NCBI GenBank assembly: GCA_020726505.1
Contig: JAHLEZ010000018.1
Span: 1,674,001 to 1,738,000 of the forward strand
Length of the DNA: 64,000 nucleotides
Direction: 5' to 3'
Origin: Leptodontidium sp. MPI-SDFR-AT-0119
Lineage: Eukaryota; Ascomycota; Leotiomycetes; Helotiales; Leptodontidiaceae
Position 1 is the first letter of the stretch. Each line of letters starts with the position of its first letter. Below the pieces are notes generated by a model. The model saw nothing but the letters and a program-made list of their open reading frames with translations. It was not told where the DNA came from and made no database searches. Position numbers and translations under genes: made by a program. Shown piece after piece: positions 1 through 12,330 of this stretch.

Positions 1-1300
1 GACATTACGAACAAAGATAGATTTTAGGATTGGAATCGATTGTCCACAAAATTGGTCGAAAAAGAGGATGAGATATAATGGACGGCCCTTGCAGACAATG
101 GTGGTCATGGGTATAAGTGCAAAAGGAGAAACGGACTTTGAAAATATGGATGGAAGTACGTGTATTATCTCTCTTGAAACAGAAGCAGGGAGGAAGGGAG
201 GAGGGAAGATAGCTGGACTTATATACACAGTAAGACGGGTACTGAGAACGTCAGCTATGAGTGCACTAGACTTAATGCAACTATCTAGCGCTAGGTCAAG
301 TGTTCACGTTAGAATTTTAGGGTGGATGTTTTGATAAGGATTTTTGATGGGAGGAGATTGTTACCTTGGTCAAAAGATTCAATCGGGCTTGATACTTCAT
401 GCGTGGGGCAGACCACACTGCCGAAGCACGAATTTCGGCGTCGCCATCCCGGACAGACCGAAGTCGACCTGACGATAACAACTCAACGGATTCTCCCTTT
501 CACGTGAAAATTTCCTGGAGTTCACTTTTAAATCAACCTCCCAAATTGAATGAAGCAAGATATTCGCCCAACGGTTGATACTCACTGATTGATTGCTTTT
601 TCCTCTATATTTAGGCTTCGCTTAATAGATGCTAGTGGCCGCGGAAACGACCCGATCCTCTTGAGGTCAGGGGGCGGCTCCCAACAGTTAGCTCGCACAA
701 AGTTTTGGGGGTCCCAACAGGGGTGAACTGTTCACAAAAAAGGGGAAAGATGCTGCATTTAACGGGTGTTGAATATCTTGGTAAATTACAAAATGAAGCT
801 ATACAAGAGAGACTTGTAGCCCGAAGTCCTTTCCTTGTCCGTGAGTTGCTGTCAAATACTCAAAATAGCCCCTAATGTCTTCCCTGACTTAATCCAGCTC
901 CTCATACACTCCTCAGCCTCAATCCCGTCAGGAAGGAGGCTGCTCTCTTGTCCATAAAACAAAATAAGAACAAGTAGGGCAAAATCGAATAATCTGTGAT
1001 TTAATAAAGATTGTAGTTGTTGTTCTCTAGTAGCTATAAAGGAAGCTAGAGGTTGATTTTGTTGAAAATTATCAACCGAACCAAACACGTGACTCACGTG
1101 ACACCACAATATTCAAAATAAACCATCCACCTTTATAACTGCCCCTTTATACTAGAAGAGAGTAGAATCAATTTTGTACTCGAGAAGAGGCGTTTAACCA
1201 CTGCGGATATGCCGGGATAGAAAATATATCTCTAGCCATTTGCGCCAATATCCCTTCCACTCGCCTTTCGAACGTTTTGCCTTTGACCTCTGAAGTGGAG
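1..1300. other. Unassigned sequence at the window start
   Basis: Mixed-composition sequence with only short reading frames, none of which I recognise on either strand. Base composition is near that of the gene island until about 1.1 kb and then turns AT-rich toward the repeat block. It may be a diverged intergenic region or the edge of an old repeat. I see no RNA gene or recognisable domain in it. Confidence 0.4.
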
Positions 1301-1570
1301 TCGAATCAACTTATTATAAGAAGTTAATATATATAGCGAAAGTTAGTTAATATATAAAATAAAGCCTCTAACCTTACGATTAACACGAAGCCGGTGGGCG
1401 AACGCGACAGAGTGATCTAACACTTTCTTATAATATAAATATTAATATAAAAGGACCGGAATTTTACCTTTGTATATAAAATCGTTAATTCAACTGTGTC
1501 TTTGAAATAGCTCTCTAATTCGACCTCTTATTCGGCCTCCCATTAAGACTATCGTCGCTTTATAAGCAGT
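1301..1570. other. AT-rich flank of the LTR element, possibly the left part of the PiggyBac relic
   Basis: AT-rich, TpA-rich sequence that abuts the target-site duplication CCTTA at 1571-1575. The same five bases follow the right LTR at 10181-10185. Before the LTR insertion this stretch was therefore contiguous with the PiggyBac transposase relic that starts just after 10185. It may be the leader or N-terminal part of that element, but I cannot identify a terminal repeat. Confidence 0.4.
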
Positions 1571-1575
1571 CCTTA

Positions 1576-1749
1576 TGTCATTATACTCGGGTAGTACTAC
1601 TAATTCCGATGTAAAATCGATACATTTAAGGGGTAAAATCCTATGTGGTAAAATGTGTATTTAAAGAAAGGAAAGCTTTGTATAAGAGCTTTCCTTAAAT
1701 GCTCGATAAGCGAGCATATAACTAGAACATAACGATTATTAAACTAACA
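1576..1749 (+). repeat. Left 174-bp LTR of the split short LTR element
   Basis: Starts TGTCATTATACTCG and ends ACTAACA. Matches 10007-10180 along its whole length with mainly transition differences. The gypsy element entered at its 3' edge: AACAC (1746-1750) is that element's target site. Confidence 0.85.
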
Positions 1750-1750
1750 C

Positions 1751-1999
1751 TGTGACGCTTGCCCTAAAAAGACGGCAATCACGTGTAACTGACGCCTCAC
1801 ATATTAACACAAGAGACATATGACGATATTAAGTATTAACTTAGAATCTACAACTATAAAGGAAAGAAGGTATAGAAAGAAGAAGTCTATATATAAGAGG
1901 TCGGTATACCTAGCACTATAGTAATCTCGGTACGTCCCGATCGGGCAATACTAAGTGGAGCCGGTGGAAATAAGGCTCTAAGTAGCGATAGTCGTTACA
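1751..1999 (-). repeat. 3' LTR of the minus-strand gypsy element
   Basis: 249-bp repeat, TGTGACG...GTTACA, next to the polypurine tract. Nearly the same as 8964-9212 apart from transitions. Confidence 0.9.
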
Positions 2000-2119
2000 C
2001 TACCCCCCCCTTCGGAAAAAGCTTGTCCTCGAGCGTTAGTTTATCTCCTTATCACTATCGAGGTTATCGTAATCGTTAATACTATTTTCTTATACTTTAA
2101 TTTATTTAGGTAACTTAGT

Positions 2120-5100
2120 AGGGGGTCTTGCTTACTCGGGGTAACTAAGGTAAAAGTCTTTGACTTTATATAGAGCGTACTTGAGGTTAGAAGTGTCGTA
2201 CTAGTCTAAGTCAACGTCTTAATTAAGCCAAGTAACACGGTAAGATAGAGTCTTGCCCTTTTTATAGTAGGCAAGTACTTCTTTTAGTTCTTACTCGTTG
2301 TCGCCTGTAATATTAATTAGCGGGGGGGCATCTTGTACTTGACTTAGTAAGGGATTATTGAGGTCTCGGCGAAGCTTATTAGCCGGAAAGACGTTATAGA
2401 CTTTTATACTCGCTAGTAACTCTAAGTAATATAAGTGTCTTACCTTCTTAAGTACTTTAAATAATCTATTAATTAATATATTTAACTTCTTAAATAAACG
2501 AAGTGTCTTAAAGTAGCGCATGTCAAGCCAGACTAGGCTGTCTTTATTAAAGTCGATATCGCGGCGAGAGGCGTTATAAGAACTGGCTATTTTAGCTTAG
2601 GCCACAGTAAGGTTTAACTAAGTTATATCTTATGTTTTCTTATAGCGTTAAGTATAGTTAATAGCTTATTAAGTGTTTAACTTATTAACGGGGGTAGTTA
2701 AGTCTAGTAAGTTAATTTTCTAGTCTTAATTTGTGCGTAGTGTATATTTATAGACTACCTTAAATAGAGAGAGTCCTCTTAGGGAATCGTGTAAGAGGGA
2801 CATCTAGGCGTAGTCTATAATAGGGAGGTACTCTAACTAGTCGTCTTAGTAGTACGTAATAAAAGGTCGAAGTCGTTTTTATAAGTATTAGTTATACACT
2901 TTAGTCTAGCCGTTTATTTGCGAGTAGTTAGTAGTAGACAACTATCTCTTAGTTCCGAGGATCTTGCCTAAGGCGGTCCAAAACCTAGAGATAAACTAGG
3001 GGCCTCTATTAAAAGTGATAATTAAGGGAGCGCCAAAGTAATAATATATATAATATATATATATAATAACTAGCTTCTAAGTATTTATCGTTTTTTAGTA
3101 AGGGATACTAATCGCTTATTTACTAAATTTATTAATAAAAACGAGGACGTTATTGAATCTATACTTGTCTTTAGTAAAGAAGTAATAATTTATAGTAATA
3201 TGTTCTTATAGTCTAAACAAAACAAGGAGAGGATAAAAGAGTCTAGGCTTTTTATCTTAGGGGACTTAAATTCGTTAGTATATATAATAATTACGGCAGT
3301 ACTACTAAACTATAAACGTAATTCTATGCCACTAGTACTAAAAAGAGAGTATTTAAATCGTCTTCTTAATACTAAGGTGCGCTATAGTGACTTAATTATA
3401 GACCTCTCATATAAGGAGGGTTTGGAGGTAATCGACATTAGGGACCAAGAGGCGGCCGTCGTAGAGTAAGAGGTCACTTACTAAGCTAAGTTTACCTAGA
3501 GAACTTGATACAGCTTACTTATATAAAGCCTATAGGGAAGGAGCAGTGCGATTAGCTTTTAGGATTTACTATATAACAGAGAATATTAGTGTAAGGGCAG
3601 CGAGCTTAACGTCGGCCACTAGCGCGTCAGCGTTATTAGGCGGCCGTAACTTTATAAATAATAAACTAAGGTTAACTTAGTCTTAGCGTAAGAGTTATTA
3701 AAGGCGTTAAGTCTTCTTTACAAAGTTTTATTAATTTAACTCGTTTAACTTACGAGAAAGTGCGTCTATTAAGGGGTTATAGATTCTAAGGTAGTACGTG
3801 ATTATAAAATTATAGTTCACTAAAAGCTTTACTTATCGTACTTACTTAGTATTTAACTACTTAAAGGTTATAAAGTATTTTAAGGCCTTATAATTTATTA
3901 TAATACGAACTTAGTAAGGGGCTCTTACTAACTTAATACGCTAGTGCCTAAAGGATCTAATAATAGCTAATATTTCTTTGTCGTGTATTGTGTAGTTGAG
4001 CTTAGTAAGTAATATAGTCTTTAAAAAGAAAGTAACGGGAAACTAGTCGTTGTTATATTATTAAGAAAGGACTTTAACTATAATATTATTATTAATATCT
4101 GTCTTTAAGAGGTAAAGTAAATCCTGTTAATAGTATCTTAAGAGAAGTATAAACGTAAGAGTATATTTAAGAAGGTCAAAGACATCTTCACACTTTATAG
4201 TAAAGCGGAAGAAAACGTTATTCTTAATTAGTTAAATAAGAGGTTTCACTATAATACTATAGTCACAAATAAATCTCCGATAAAAGTTATAAAAACTAAG
4301 GAAAAACTACACACCTTTAATAAAGCTAAAGTAAGTCTACTCACGAATAATAAAGACCTTCTCGGGATTAACTTTTAAGCTAGAAGTTAATATAATAAAT
4401 CCTAAGTACTTAGTTTACGTTACTTTAAACTTATATTTCTTTAGGTCAACTTATAACCTAACGTCGTGTAAGCGTTGAAGCACTTTTTTAACGTAAAGTT
4501 AATATTACAAGGGATCCTTAGAGTATATAAGAATATTATTTAAATACGCTATATAAAAATTATTAAGGTAATTAAAGAGAATATCATTTATGTAGCGCTA
4601 ATAAGTGGCAAGGCTATTAGTTAAGCTAAAGGGAAGAACTTTGCACTTATATACGCCGTACTTCGTGCGGAAGATAATGTACTCTTCTAAAGCTAGGTTT
4701 ATTTAGATTCAGTGAAAGGCTTAATAAATATTTAGTTTAGTAAAGATGTGAGTATTAGTTATGCGAGCTAAGGTCTTATTAATTAGAGGTAAGGGGTATT
4801 AGTTCTTTTAAGTAAGGGAATTTAGTACTTGGAAATTAATATATAACCGCAGGGAACTATTTGACTTCTTAACAAAGAGAATAGGGGCAGCGAATAGTAC
4901 TTAAGACGACTTAATAAATCCTTTGTCTAAGTTATCTATAATATATTCCTTAATAGTCTCAAGTTCTTTAGTCGATATTTTATATAATAGCGAATACTTA
5001 AGTACTTTCTCACCTTTTCCTTTTAGTTCAATTTTATAATCGTACGAGCGATAAGGGGGAAGAATATTACTTTCTGCTTTAGAGAATACGTAAGTCTAAT

Positions 5101-8100
5101 TAGCGTATTTTAGGGGAATTATTAGCTTAGCGTCTAGCTCTTAAATAAAAAGTACAAACTATATGGCTAACTGGCGACGGTGAGTAAGTTCAGTAGTTAG
5201 GGCTGATATAGTAGCGGCTTTCTCTCGCTCTTAGCTTTTTTAGTTAATTAGAGCGTTAATCTCTTGAAGAGTTACTATAAATATCTTATCCTTAAACCTC
5301 TGTTTAATTAATATGTAAAACGCTACGGCGCTAATCAAGAAGATCTTAACGATCGGACATTAATAAGCTTTCTTACATCGCTTTGTAATTAGTAACTTAT
5401 CTCGTGGTTAAAGAGAATAAGTTAAGAAAGAAGAAGCTTTTGTAATCAAATCGTATACGGAAAAGAGTTATATTTGTATCTTCTAAAGTGAATTAGCGTA
5501 GTCCTTAATATATGTTTTACGCGTAAAAGAAGCGAATTAAGGGAAGTCAGTCTAATCTCGGGGGTATAATAGCTTAGCGGTTCTCTTCTCTAGCTCAGTA
5601 ACTTCCATTCGGGCTAATTTAATTAGAATATATGTATTAGCTAGTCGTAGGGACGATTATATATATTAACTAGGCTAGTTATTTAATATACTTCCTAGCT
5701 AAGGTAGGGAACCGTTAATAGCAGAGTGCGCGCCCTCTCTAAGCTTTGTTATATGTCGCACTTATTAATGCGAAAGCTCTGCGGTATATAGAAGGTTAGT
5801 AATAAAGGTAGGTTTAATAGTAGTACTAATATCGGGGATTAACTAGGGGCGATATTATATACTTAAAAAGCGCGGATTTAAGCATTTCTGACTTTCGAAG
5901 ATTGACATAGAATTTATTATTAGCGCAGCTTCTCTAATTAACACAACGGCGCAGCCACTTTCAGAGGCTACTATATGTTTCGAAACGAAGTATTTATTAA
6001 AAGGTATAATAAGAGAAGAAAGTAAGGAATATATAAAGGGTTTTATACTTAAAACAAGAAAGAAAGAAAAAGTGAACGAAGTATTAAGTATTAAAGAGAC
6101 AAGGGGGTAAAGTTCTTTTATTAGCGCCGTGGGCTCGATTCCGGGGGGGTATAAATTCTCGACTTTATACTTTTAGTACGATTATAATAAGTTTCCTTAA
6201 TCTTTCTTTCTACGACTTACGGTAGTTTTGTAATTAGAGATTAATTATAAGTGTAGGCTCGATAACTATATATTCGTAAAATTGGCATCTTTAGTATTTA
6301 ATATAATTCGACTATATTACGCGGGATACTAAGTTTGATTTTTTATTAATATAATCGCTGGTTTTTTAGACTTAATAATAGTCGAGGGATTAATAGTAAT
6401 AGGTTTTAAGGTTATTAAGAAAGTAAGGGAGTAACTAGTGTATATATCGAAATTTAACTTAGCGCGCCGGTTAGAATTAGCTATAGAATCGTCTTATAGC
6501 GGGCTATTATAATTACTATAACACGAAGTCGTAAACTCCGAGTATATAGTAGGCTTAAATATTCTATAAGTCCTTGCTTCGGCGGTTACTAATTCTAATA
6601 AAGTTTCTAAGGTATTTATACTTGGCGTGGGAGGTAGGGGTAAGTTAGCTATTAAAGTCGACTTCGTAAATTGGGTATTATAGTGGCTCTAAAATTCACG
6701 TAACTTAGCGTCTTTACGCTTGGCGTCACACTAGTGGCGTTAGTAAATCTTATATACACGTAAGTCTCAGACCTTAATTAGTTTATTATAGCTTACTATT
6801 AAGGGGTAGTCCGATGACTAAATAAGCCGTCGTTTAGTAGTATCTAAAAGTACTTCGTGATACTTTAGTTATAACCTTTTAATAATTACTCTATAGTTTC
6901 TTAAGTAAGTAATTAAGAAAGAAGTAAATGACTATAAACGCTTATTAATTATTAAATTTAATGTAATGTAGTAACTAATAGTCTAGCTAGTTTAATTATT
7001 AAATCCTTTAATAGGGATAAGTAAAGGCAGTAAGTAAATTAAAGGTTTTAAGAAGAAAGAAAAAGACTTTAAAAAAGAGTAATTAATAAAATAATAACTA
7101 TTAACTTTAGAATTAAAAAGTGTAAGTAATTTATACGTAAGTCTATTCTTAAAGAAAGTGATATAGGTAATAAGTGTTAGTCCGCCAAGAAGCTTTGTAA
7201 GGTTAAGATATCGTATATCTCGTACTATACTTAGGAAGGAGCCTTTTCTTAGGCTAAGTCTTTTGCTTGTAAGGTAAGTTCCTTTATTAGTAAGTTATTG
7301 TCGTTTATAGCTTAGTTATTAGATATAGGACCGCCGTCGTCGGCGCCTACCTTTATCTTATTAACACGGGAGGCATAACTATAATTAGGGGGCCGTTAAG
7401 CGAAATGCCGTAGGGCATTCGTTAGTGTTTAGGCACGAGGTATGTCGGCTCGTGTAGAGATTTATTAACTTAGGGGCTAACTAGTCTTTTGTCTCTAGGA
7501 TAAAGAAGTAATAAAAGAAAGAAGTAACTTTCTCGTAATCCCTAAGGAAATATTAATTTAAGACTAGGGGTAAGAATTTATACTTATCGCTAAGGGGCCA
7601 AAGCGATTAGCGTAAATAATATTCTTTACGATTTATCCTTAGTCTTTAACTTAGACTACTTTTATATACTTTTCTAAAGTTCTAGCTTTTTAATACTTAT
7701 AAAATAGTTACTTGCGTAAACGGGATGGGAGCTTGTCTTATAAGTCTATTTTAAGGATTAACTTATTAGTTACGCCGCCTTAGCTAATAAGAATTTTAAA
7801 CTATTAATAAAAATCTTAAAAGGTTTGTTTTATAGCTTTTATTTTTAATATAAAGTAAAGGTTACGCGCTATTTATTACTTATAAGGGTTAGTTAGGAAT
7901 TTAACTACTTAGTTAACTAAGTTAAGCGCATCTACTAGGTTTCCGTCTTTATTAAGTGTCAGGGATAAAAAGAAGGGTTTTAAGAACGTGTGAGTTGTTC
8001 CTTTTATTTATATTAATAGCTAATCCTTCTAGTAGTCGTTATTAACGAAGTATTAGTCGTACTGGCGTAAGGCGTTCTAGACCTAGACTTCCTATAAACG

Positions 8101-8900
8101 TGGACTATAACTAATACTATTCGAAAGCTTATTGTTTAAGTTAAGGATCTTCTTAATTCGTAAGATCGTAAATATCTAAGATATCCTAGAGAAAAATAAG
8201 GAACGATGCCGTGAGATATAAGGAGATTAGTAGCCGTTCTTACTATCGTCGTCTAGTAGTCTACTAAGATCAAGAGTACTTTATACCTTACCTTTACCTT
8301 TATTTAGCTCGAGGGCAGGAGTTTTCTTAATTAAGGGATAAAAGAGTATGTCCCCTTCTTAGAAAGTTATAGATCTTAAGGCGGATTTACGTAGTAGAGG
8401 CTTGTTAGTTGTAAGTCGCTATTATTAAAGAGATAACTTTAACCGCTAATTCTCTATATAACTCTCCGCGAGTTATTCTTCTAAGATATAAAGTCGGCTT
8501 TCTTATAGTGTCTCTCTTATATGTGTCTTTATAGGCTTTATATTACTCCCTAGTGTATTAGTAAAAGTATTAACTATAAGATTATTAGTATTAAGAGAGT
8601 TAGGTAAGGGGACAAAAGAAGAAGTAAACGATATATTAGTGTCGTTTATAGTGGGTCACTTTATTAAAGGAGGGACGGCTTTCGGCTTAACTTGGCGAGT
8701 TAAAGAGAGAGGTCTAGTGAAGAGAGGGTTTTGGCTTTGTCGTGTAAAGGTAAAGGTTAAGAAGGAGAATAAAAGTAATAGTAATAAAGTAAATATTAAC
8801 TTCGCTATTAGTAGGGGTTTTAATACTATTATTTGTTAAGTTACAAAGCTTAGTATAAGCCTTTCCTGTATTTGAGCTTCTAGGCCGTAACTACTCACAA
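2120..8900 (-). pseudogene. Degenerate gag-pol of the gypsy element (RT, integrase, chromodomain)
   Basis: Read right to left. The reverse transcriptase core sits around 4.5-5 kb, with the PFxLTN segment and a YINDIL box in which a catalytic aspartate has become asparagine. Downstream in reading direction come integrase-region residues and then a chromodomain-like C terminus (about 2.12-2.3 kb), preceded by an open stretch of 76 codons ending at 2291. Gag and protease presumably lie between about 7 and 8.9 kb; I could not confirm them by motif. Stops are mostly TAA/TAG, as expected of C-to-T and G-to-A decay. No protein product is expected. Confidence 0.75.
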
Positions 8901-8963
8901 GAGAATTAAGGGGCGAGGGATATTTACTATTTTCTTAGACGTAAAGAAAAGAGTTGTAAATAA

Positions 8964-9212
8964 TATAACGCTTGCCCTAAAAAGACGGCAATCACGTGTA
9001 ACTAACGCCTCATATATTAATACAAGAGATATATAACAATACTAAGCATTAACTTAGAATCTATAACTATAGAGGAAAGAAGGTATAAAAAGAAGAAGTT
9101 TATATATAAGAGGTTAGTATACTTAGCACTATAGTAATCTCGGTACGTCCCGATCGGGCAATATTAAGTGGAGCCGGTGGAAATGAGGCTCTGGGCAGCG
9201 ACAGTCGTCACA
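8964..9212 (-). repeat. 5' LTR of the minus-strand gypsy element
   Basis: 249-bp repeat starting TATAACG (from TGTGACG) and ending GTCACA. Partner of 1751-1999, followed by the target duplication AATAC. Confidence 0.9.
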
Positions 9213-9217
9213 AATAC

Positions 9218-10006
9218 TGGCAAAATTTCCTTTTCGAGAGCTATTTATTTAGGCTTTCGAATTAATCTAAATAATAATCGACAATTAAAAGAAGTAAATA
9301 AACGAGTAACTAAATATAAAGAACAAAAAAGCAACGCTAAATTAAGCATATATTACCTCAAATAAAGCTTTTACTACCTTAATATGCCTCCCACGTTATA
9401 CAAAGACTCTAAGAGGAAAAACGACTTTTATAAGAGGTATCGAATAAGGTTTAATAAAAGCTCGTATATAGAAATTACCGAAATTACGTATCCGAAACAC
9501 CGAAATATTGAAACTGCCGTTAATGTGTATAAAGCCGATTTATAACGAGTAATATAGCCTTAATAAAAGTTTAAGAAGGTGTTAAGAAAAAAAAGAGGTA
9601 TTATTAAGTTAACTTAATAAAGAGGTTAACGTTTAGCGATTCTAAGGCGTGTAAAAGAGGTACGTAAGAAGTCGACTATAATGAAATTAAGAAGTTTCGA
9701 ACCGGCTTAATAAAGAGGTTAAAGTTAACGATTCTAAGGCGTGCAAAAATGGTACGTAAAGGTCGGCTACGATAAGATCAAGGGGTTTCAAAGTATCTTA
9801 GTCAAATCAAGTAGTTTTTATCCCTTACTCTAAGCTTATAAATAATTCGAATTCGACGGGTTATATTATTTCCTGCCTTTTATTCGAGTACATATACTCG
9901 CCGGCTTCGGAATATTCTTCGTAATCGAGGAACACTCGTTACTTAAAACCTTTAAGTTTATTAATAAACTTATTAATTAATAACTAAGTAATTAACTATT
10001 ACTTCA
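9218..10006 (+). other. Internal region of the short LTR element
   Basis: About 0.8 kb between the LTRs once the gypsy insert is discounted. It begins TGGCAAAATTT, a candidate primer-binding site. A short frame near 9385 (MPPTLYKDSKRK...) gives a basic N-terminal-like stretch of about 50 residues with no further domain. At about 9609-9800 two degenerate copies of a roughly 90-bp unit lie in tandem, recognisable by the shared block AATAAAGAGGTTAA and then GATTCTAAGGCGTG. Confidence 0.55.
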
Positions 10007-10180
10007 TATTATTATACTCGAGTAGTACTACTAATTCCAGTGTAAAATTGACACAATTAAGGGGTAAAATCCTATATAATAAAATATATATTCAAGAAAA
10101 GGAGAGATCTATATAAGAGCTCTCCTTAAATGCTCAATAAGCGAGCATATAACTAAAACGTAACGATTATTAAACTAACA
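10007..10180 (+). repeat. Right 174-bp LTR of the split short LTR element
   Basis: Matches 1576-1749 in length and order, with TG changed to TA at the start. Followed by the CCTTA target duplication at 10181-10185. Confidence 0.85.
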
Positions 10181-10185
10181 CCTTA

Positions 10186-11340
10186 CTTATATCGTCTCCC
10201 TCTCTAACCTCTATTCTTAATAATAATTACTTTAACTCTCTATCTTTTAAGACTTAGTATTTAATTTTTTATTTATCCCCGCTTATATCTTTAGTAATTC
10301 GTAATGTTTTATTAAATACGCATGCTTCGGTGATTACACATCTTCGACCTCGTCGTCGCCGGCGCTTTTTACTTTGGAATAGGTCTGCTAGTCCCTTACG
10401 TATTTTATCGCCTACTAGTTCACGAAGGTCTCACCGACAAGTAAGAGAAGGCTAAATACTTAGTTTAATACGTGTTAATAGCGCTAGGAATAAGTCTTCC
10501 TCTCCGCAGAAACTAGATTTAGTATTTCGTAACCTTTACGTATCTTTTCCGAATATTTTCGATAAAGACTTTTATTAGAATCGAGATATTAAGAATAGTA
10601 TAAATAAGAAAGATGTAATATATAAAGTAGCGACAAATCGATAAAAGAAGCACTTGTACTAAGTATATGAGGCGATTATAGATAATAGCAAAGTTGAGGA
10701 CGTTTTTAAACCTTTAAAGATGCTATATCGAATGCTGATAGCTCTGCTCGACGACGACGTTAATAAAGATGAGCCGAAGACCTTTTTTCGTATATTTATT
10801 AAGAAAGAACAATTTAAGGAGCTGACGACGAATATTAATAAGTATATTATTTATTAGAAGTTAGTTAACCTTTAAAGTAAGCGTTGTACCTTTAAACTAA
10901 TCTTTAAACAAGAGATTAAGACTTATGTCGCTCTACTTATATATATCGGATTAATACGTAATCGACGGCTAAAATCGCACTAAAAGAAGCCTGTGGCATA
11001 GTCCCAAATTTATCGTATACGCTAGAAGCGGTATAAGGATATCAAATCTTATTTTAAGATCTCTGATATTAAGGTAAATTAATTCTTTGCGTATTAACTT
11101 ACGAAATAGTACCGGAAACTCAGTTCTTTAGACCTTTACTTTTAGTAGAGGTTTTAAGACGTTATAATCTTTGGTTCGTATATATTATACGATAAAAAGA
11201 TATTAAATTATCGAAGTCGAAGTGCGTATATAACGAAGGTTCCGGGGAAGCCTGAATTAAACGGATTTAAGATTTGGGTGCTCTGCGAAAAAGGCTATAA
11301 TATTCGACTAATTATATTACTCCAGTTTCGAATGTATATT
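10186..11340 (+). pseudogene. PiggyBac-like (DDE_Tnp_1_7) transposase relic
   Basis: Plus-strand translation near 11170-11301 gives a run like DKKILNYRSRSAYI, then KVPGKPELNGFKIWVLCEKGY. That order and spacing are characteristic of the catalytic domain of PiggyBac-type transposases in fungi (a D...YRGR...KPxPxGFKxW...KGY pattern). The preceding kilobase holds compatible fragments, including a FFxRYF-like part near 11050, but is interrupted by many TAA/TAG codons. No terminal inverted repeats or TTAA target duplication could be assigned. It is a dead copy; its left part may lie at 1301-1570, on the far side of the LTR insertion. Confidence 0.6.
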
Positions 11341-11650
11341 ATATTTCCTTAATATTTTAATAAAATTGTAAGGTTTATAAAAGAGAGAGGTTTAAAATAA
11401 GTGAGAATTCTAGTTTATATAGCATTCTCACTTGAGGCTTAATTAAGTATAGTTGCTATCTTATCTCTTTTATTATTAGCTTTCGCTTATCAATTAGTCA
11501 TTAATTTTAGGAACTTAAGGGAACAAGGAAACTCTTAATTCTTACTTAGAACTTATAAATACTAGCGTAAGAGTCTTAACTCTCGCTTTTAATCTTCCTT
11601 ACGAACGATATAATTATATTATCTTTATAAATAACTTTTTTACGAACTAC
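11341..11650. other. AT-rich decayed repeat sequence
   Basis: TpA-rich sequence after the PiggyBac relic, with no coding signal. An inverted repeat (AAGTGAGAAT ... ATTCTCACTT) lies near 11398-11433. Confidence 0.4.
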
Positions 11651-11933
11651 TGTGGTGGGGAAGACTCTGGTAGCTCCTTTGTCACCTGACCGGATAAGCT
11701 CTTTCCACATAAAAGGGCTCAACACTTGAAAACAACTCAATAACCAAGAACTTTTCATAGATATTATCTAATACACTTTTTTCTCCTTCCCACCCTCGAC
11801 TTTTTGTGCTCTTCAGATATGTATTATCTTTAGATTTGATCGATCCGCGATTTCCTACACCTAGAGTCTCTCCCGTACCTCACTACATGCTACCTCTCTT
11901 GTTGTGTGGTTTATTAGGTTTTTCCCTTCCACA
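11651..11933 (+). repeat. Solo LTR of the gypsy-1 family
   Basis: A 283-bp sequence from TGTGGTGGGG to CTTCCACA, with short terminal inverted repeats TGTGG/CCACA. It is homologous along its whole length to the LTR at 28249-28529 and to the split LTR at 47138-50315. A 4-bp duplication, CTAC, flanks it (11647-11650 and 11934-11937). No second LTR or internal region is nearby, so it is a solo LTR left by LTR-LTR recombination. A 105-codon frame here is partly LTR and does not look genic. Confidence 0.85.
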
Positions 11934-11937
11934 CTAC

Positions 11938-12330
11938 GAACTTCTTTTCGCCCTGAGTAGTTATGGTATTGGTGATGTTAGAATTATTAAAACTAACGGG
12001 TTAAAAGGTTTATTTAAGAAGGAGACATTAATTATAAATAATAATAAATTAATAACTTACGGAGAGGTTCGCGCTCGAATACTAAAAGTTAAAGATAGAG
12101 AGGGGGTTTTAGTAGTTATTTAGCAAGATTAAGCTATTGTGCGAATTATAAATACGATTTATAATATTATAGGGTATATTTTACGATATCGTCAACGCCC
12201 TCGAGCAACTGCTTCGATGAAGACTACTACTAAAGAGATATTCGGCCTCTCTTCTTTTTAAGATTACGATTTTATATCCCTGGCGATTATAAAGTTCTAG
12301 GTAAGTAAATTAGCTCTTTTGGTTATAATT
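11938..12330. other. AT-rich decayed repeat sequence, right edge of the repeat block
   Basis: Continues the AT-rich sequence interrupted by the solo LTR and then changes to balanced composition by about 12.33 kb. No recognisable coding content. Confidence 0.4.

Larger units (their letters stand above)
1751..9212 (-). mobile_element. Ty3/gypsy chromovirus relic with 249-bp LTRs, RIP-mutated
   Basis: The 249-bp LTRs at 1751-1999 and 8964-9212 are flanked by AACAC (1746-1750) and AATAC (9213-9217), a 5-bp target duplication with one C-to-T change. A C-run just inside the left LTR (about 2001-2010) is a polypurine tract read on the minus strand, so transcription runs right to left. Minus-strand translation, broken by many stops, gives gypsy reverse transcriptase landmarks: a VLPFxLTNSLA-like segment near 4600-4650 and YINDIL (the YxDD box with D changed to N) near 4577-4594. 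A chromodomain-like segment (KTLSYRVTWLN...) lies near 2120-2300, downstream of the integrase region. No intact frame remains. Confidence 0.9.
1576..10180 (+). mobile_element. Short LTR retroelement (174-bp LTRs), split by a gypsy insertion
   Basis: Two 174-bp direct repeats (1576-1749 and 10007-10180) lie inside a perfect 5-bp target-site duplication, CCTTA, at 1571-1575 and 10181-10185. One base after the left LTR the sequence was interrupted by another element; where it resumes (9218) it begins TGG, as expected of a primer-binding site, so I orient it on the plus strand. Without the insert the internal part is only about 0.8 kb, with no gag or pol visible, so it resembles a non-autonomous TRIM/SMART-type element. 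No clear polypurine tract precedes the right LTR. The LTR copies differ mostly by C/T and G/A transitions. Confidence 0.85.

Noticed and set aside
8639..8839. 66-codon plus-strand frame near the gypsy 5' LTR
   Set aside because: It lies inside the leader/gag part of a minus-strand element and shows no conserved feature.
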